Positions 6,265 through 8,346 of a stretch of 8,346 nucleotides of DNA are shown one piece after another. Origin of the DNA: CANLBN01 sp047638515 (lineage in GTDB: Bacteria; Pseudomonadota; Gammaproteobacteria; Pseudomonadales; Cellvibrionaceae); the NCBI GenBank assembly GCA_047638515.1, contig JBLIME010000121.1, positions 1 through 8,346 on the forward strand, read 5' to 3'. The notes beneath the pieces were generated by a model that saw nothing but the letters and a program-made list of their open reading frames with translations, made no database searches and was not told the origin of the DNA. A program made the translations under genes and the position numbers. Numbering within the stretch: position 1 is the stretch's first letter; each line of letters starts with the position of its first letter.

Positions 6265-6681
6265 AACTTATCTATATTTATAAATTTGTGGTGCTAGGAA
6301 TTTTTCTGGCTAATTGGCGCCACTTAATTTTATTGTGTCAGTAATTTGGTGACTACCATCATATAAAGTTCGTGCAGTTTACCCGCGAAAAACATCTCGC
6401 CAACATCTTGAAGCGCCACGGCAACCAGGCGAATAAGTTCAAGCTAAAACTAATTAACTACGCCAATAACGAACAAAAACTTCAGAGTACTTGATTAAAA
6501 TGGGACACATAATTATCGGGCAAAGTGCTTAGTCATTTATTTCTTCGCTATTGTTGGTGAATCTACTTTGATATCTATATCTTATCAATTTACAAGGCGA
6601 GTACAAGCTTCGGCAAGGCTAACTGCGTAGATATTATGTTGCAAACTGAGGCGCCCACCAGACACCCCTCTGACTTGCCTA
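6265..6681. other. 417-nt gap between gph and trpE; likely holds the trpE control region
   Basis: I see no leader peptide with tandem Trp codons behind a start codon and ribosome site, and no stem followed by a T-run ahead of trpE, so classical attenuation is not visible. TGGTGG (6660-6655 on the leftward strand) occurs in a 14-codon open stretch that lacks a start. TGGCGCCA at 6317-6324 is an 8-bp palindrome about 55 nt before trpE and might be an operator core. No promoter match is convincing. The rightward strand has a short open frame, listed separately. Confidence 0.5.
6372..6494 (+). other. Unrecognised 40-codon reading frame or coding remnant
   Basis: A rightward frame opens after a stop at 6342 and runs to TGA at 6492. 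From GTG at 6372 it would encode MQFTREKHLANILKRHGNQA and then a Lys/Asn-rich tail of 20 more residues: 8 basic against 2 acidic residues, with no transmembrane segment. Codon choice resembles that of real genes more than of AT-rich spacer. However, the ribosome site is poor, there is no ATG, and I recognise no family. It could be the tail of a decayed gene, a small basic protein, or chance. It lies antisense to the presumed trpE leader. Confidence 0.2.
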
Positions 6682-7425
6682 TTATGCGAGCTGTTGCGCA
6701 AGATCAATCATGGAGGCAAATACCGCATCGGGCTCATCCAACTCAATTTGTCTGCCATGATTATAACCGTAATTCATTGCAGCTACCGTGATGCCTGCCG
6801 AGCGAGCAGCCGCTATATCGTTGCGTGAGTCACCCACCATTAATACCTGCGGCGCCTCAAAATTGAGTAGCTGCATCGAGTGCAGTAATGGCTCTGGATG
6901 AGGCTTTTTATTAACTACCTCGTCGCCACCCAAACAAAGTGTAAAGTAGTGCGCTACAGCAAGATGTTGTAAAATAGGGGCAATAAACCGACGCGGTTTA
7001 TTGGTTACAATCGCCATGGTAATCTGCTGGCGCCTAAACTGTTCTAGAGCATCTAGCACGCCAGCATAGAGCACAGTTTTATGCGCACAACATGCATCGT
7101 AATGCACTAAAAATGCATCGAGTGCTTTCGGATGAAATACTTCCACGTCACCTAACTCACCCAGTAACCCTAGATTATTTGTCGACAGCTGACTGACCGT
7201 AAAATCGAGCGCGCGCTCGACTAACTTTGCCGCGCCATTACCGACCCACTCGCGTACTAGAGCCTCACTGATGGTGGGCAATGCAAACTCCACCAACATT
7301 AGATTGAGTGCTTGAGCGAGGTCTGGGACACTGTCGATTAAAGTACCGTCTAAGTCGAATAGAATAAGCTCGACGGGTTTAGCTAGCATCAGTTGCTTAT
7401 TTAACAAGGCTTGGTCTAGCACCAC
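6682..7425 (-). CDS. gph: Phosphoglycolate phosphatase, HAD superfamily, about 247 aa
   Basis: Dephosphorylates 2-phosphoglycolate, a by-product of DNA repair and of oxygenase activity, to glycolate. All four HAD motifs are seen, numbered from the GTG start: FDLDGTLIDS (nucleophile Asp24, Asp26), AIVTNKP (Thr141), the lysine of VNKKPHPEP (173/174), and MVGDSRNDIAAARSAG (Asp199, Asp203). A helical cap lies between motifs I and II. The start is debatable: TTG at 7488 and ATG at 7458 are in frame, but GTG at 7425 has AAAGGTGAT upstream with 7 nt from the GG to the start, and places the DLDG motif about as far in as in Pseudomonas Gph. Using ATG would give 258 aa. It follows rpe closely on the same strand, as in other gammaproteobacteria, and is probably cotranscribed with it. 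Confidence 0.93.
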   Translation of the reverse strand: MVLDQALLNKQLMLAKPVELILFDLDGTLIDSVPDLAQALNLMLVEFALPTISEALVREWVGNGAAKLVERALDFTVSQLSTNNLGLLGELGDVEVFHPKALDAFLVHYDACCAHKTVLYAGVLDALEQFRRQQITMAIVTNKPRRFIAPILQHLAVAHYFTLCLGGDEVVNKKPHPEPLLHSMQLLNFEAPQVLMVGDSRNDIAAARSAGITVAAMNYGYNHGRQIELDEPDAVFASMIDLAQQLA

Positions 7426-7428
7426 GGT

Positions 7429-7437
7429 ATCACCTTT
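7429..7437 (-). promoter_or_regulatory. Shine-Dalgarno AAAGGTGAT favouring a GTG start for gph
   Basis: The leftward strand reads AAAGGTGATACCGTG. AGGTGAT is a 7-nt complement of the 16S rRNA 3' end at proper distance from GTG at 7425. The alternative ATG at 7458 has only a weak GAG 6 nt upstream. The identical motif sits ahead of trpD in this window. Confidence 0.5.
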
Positions 7438-7509
7438 AAGATCGGCATTAACAGTCATGAAAGGCTCTATGCTGACGACAACTAACAAACACTGGTAGCA
7501 ACTCGCGGC

Positions 7510-8178
7510 TCATCGGGCGGCCAACTCGGCACGCATGTTATCAACCACTGCCTTGTAATCGTCTTGACTAAAAACAGCGGAGCCTGCAACAAAGGTGTCG
7601 GCACCAGCTCGAGCAATTTCTGCAATATTGTCAACGGTGACACCGCCATCAATCTCGAGCCGTGTGGATAGCCCTAAAGCATCGATCATTACTCGTGCTT
7701 CTCGTAACTTATCGTAGGTATAAGGAATAAACTTTTGGCCGCCGAAACCTGGGTTAACAGACATTAATAACAGCATATCAAGTTGCGGTAGCAGCTGCTT
7801 AATCGATGCTACGGGGGTGGCGGGGTTAAGCACAAGGCCACACTTACAACCCTTTTCTCGCACCAGCTGCAAGGAGCGATCGACATGACGCGAGGCCTCT
7901 GGGTGGAAGGTTATATAACTGGCACCCGCATCGGCAAACATACCGATCAAATCATCGACAGGCTCCACCATTAAATGCACATCAATAGGCGCAGTTATGC
8001 CATATTTACGCAGCGCCGAACAGATCATGGGACCAAAGGTTAGATTGGGTACGTAGTGATTGTCCATCACATCAAAATGAATGATGTCCGCGCCCGCTGC
8101 TAATACGGCATCGACTTCTTCACCGAGGCGTGCAAAATCTGCAGATAATATGGAGGGGGCAATCTTAAATTCAGTCAT
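7510..8178 (-). CDS. rpe: Ribulose-phosphate 3-epimerase, 222 aa
   Basis: Metal-dependent TIM-barrel enzyme that interconverts D-ribulose 5-phosphate and D-xylulose 5-phosphate in the cytosol. The order of motifs is complete: IAPSILSADFARLGEE at the N-terminus, DIIHFDVMDNHYVPNLTFGP with metal ligands His34 and Asp36 (also an acid/base residue), IDVHLMV with His68, the flexible loop MSVNPGFGGQKF (139-150), and LEIDGGV with Asp177, then phosphate-binding GADTFVAGSAVF. The length is typical. ATG at 8178 is the natural start, since MTEFKIAPSILSADF matches the family, although no clear ribosome site precedes it. It heads the leftward block with gph 84 nt downstream. Confidence 0.97.
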   Translation of the reverse strand: MTEFKIAPSILSADFARLGEEVDAVLAAGADIIHFDVMDNHYVPNLTFGPMICSALRKYGITAPIDVHLMVEPVDDLIGMFADAGASYITFHPEASRHVDRSLQLVREKGCKCGLVLNPATPVASIKQLLPQLDMLLLMSVNPGFGGQKFIPYTYDKLREARVMIDALGLSTRLEIDGGVTVDNIAEIARAGADTFVAGSAVFSQDDYKAVVDNMRAELAAR

Positions 8179-8230
8179 GGTTTGGAGTACCGTGTTGTAT
8201 AAATAGTCTCAGGCAAATAAGCTTGAGTTA

Positions 8231-8322
8231 AGCCTTAATTAAAATAGTCATTGTAATCGATCCTCGGCTGCTTCGTTAGCCTTAATTAAGCCAGCTTGTT
8301 ATCGATCACGACCGCTTGAGGT
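8231..8322. repeat. Diverged tandem repeat of about 47 bp, two copies, ahead of rpe
   Basis: Copy 1 begins at 8231 and copy 2 at 8278. Both start with AGCCTTAATTAA exactly (8231-8242, 8278-8289), followed after an 8- or 6-nt variable stretch by TTGTAATCGATC or TTGTTATCGATC. They continue with related GC-richer ends around CGGCTGCTT and CGACCGCTT. A further GCTTGAG with TT close behind it occurs at 8221-8227 and at 8314-8320. The repeat lies 53-144 nt upstream of the rpe start, where regulatory sites for rpe or a rightward neighbour would sit. Confidence 0.55.
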
Positions 8323-8343
8323 TTCAGAAACTTTGCCTATACT
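8316..8343 (+). promoter_or_regulatory. Candidate rightward promoter at the window edge
   Basis: TTGAGG (8316-8321, 4 of 6 to TTGACA) and TATACT (8338-8343, 5 of 6 to TATAAT) are 16 nt apart and point away from rpe. If real, a gene divergent from rpe starts beyond the window. The -35 box overlaps the end of the second tandem-repeat copy. Confidence 0.35.
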
Positions 8344-8346
8344 TTA

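Noticed and set aside
6359..6442. TTG-initiated leftward peptide with Trp at positions 6 and 9 ahead of trpE
   Set aside because: No ribosome site, Trp codons not adjacent, and no terminator or T-run follows; it is antisense to a frame with better codon use.
6568..6588. TTGATA...TATCAA inverted repeat between gph and trpE
   Set aside because: Only 6 bp arms in AT-rich sequence with a 9-nt centre; expected by chance.
6637..6681. Leader peptide with tandem Trp codons (TGGTGG on the leftward strand)
   Set aside because: The open stretch begins at a TAG directly after the gph stop and contains no ATG, GTG or TTG before the Trp codons, and it is about 370 nt from trpE.

Overview
This window is core chromosome of a gammaproteobacterium with moderate GC content. 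The protein sequences and the gene order coq7 / yhfA-type osmC / crp (vfr-type) / trpC-trpD-trpG-trpE / gph / rpe resemble the Pseudomonas-type arrangement. In enteric bacteria, by contrast, rpe and gph sit beside dam and trpS, and the trp genes lie elsewhere. A marine Pseudomonadales or Cellvibrionales-like host would fit, but the genus cannot be fixed from this sequence alone.

Layout. At 1-324 (+) is the 3' end of coq7, for ubiquinone biosynthesis. It converges on a small OsmC-family thiol peroxidase-like gene (576-998, -). That gene is divergent from a crp/vfr gene (1234-1872, +), as yhfA and crp are in E. coli. Crp then converges on a long leftward block in transcription order rpe (8178-7510), gph (7425-6682), trpE (6264-4774), trpG (4708-4121), trpD (4033-2984), trpC (2916-2095). 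All genes look intact, with their catalytic residues in place.

How the genes work together. TrpE and TrpG form anthranilate synthase (chorismate + glutamine to anthranilate). TrpD adds the phosphoribosyl group from PRPP. TrpC closes the indole ring system to indole-3-glycerol phosphate. The intermediate isomerase (TrpF) and tryptophan synthase (TrpBA) are not here. Rpe interconverts ribulose-5-P and xylulose-5-P in the pentose phosphate and Calvin pathways. Gph removes phosphoglycolate.

Regulation and gaps. The four trp genes have spacers of 65-87 nt, each with some inverted-repeat or AT-rich structure. The 417-nt gap ahead of trpE has no convincing Trp leader peptide or attenuator, and a 40-codon unrecognised reading frame lies on its opposite strand. 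Start codons are mixed: TTG for crp, and GTG for trpD and probably gph, the last two sharing the Shine-Dalgarno sequence AAAGGTGAT.

I found no mobile element, CRISPR array, RNA gene, toxin-antitoxin pair or defence island. I do not think the window holds a new system. What merits a second look is non-coding: a diverged 47-bp tandem repeat ahead of rpe, a 9-bp inverted repeat in the crp leader, possible remnant coding sequence between crp and trpC, and the undisturbed trpE-trpG junction, which carries pyocin genes in P. aeruginosa.
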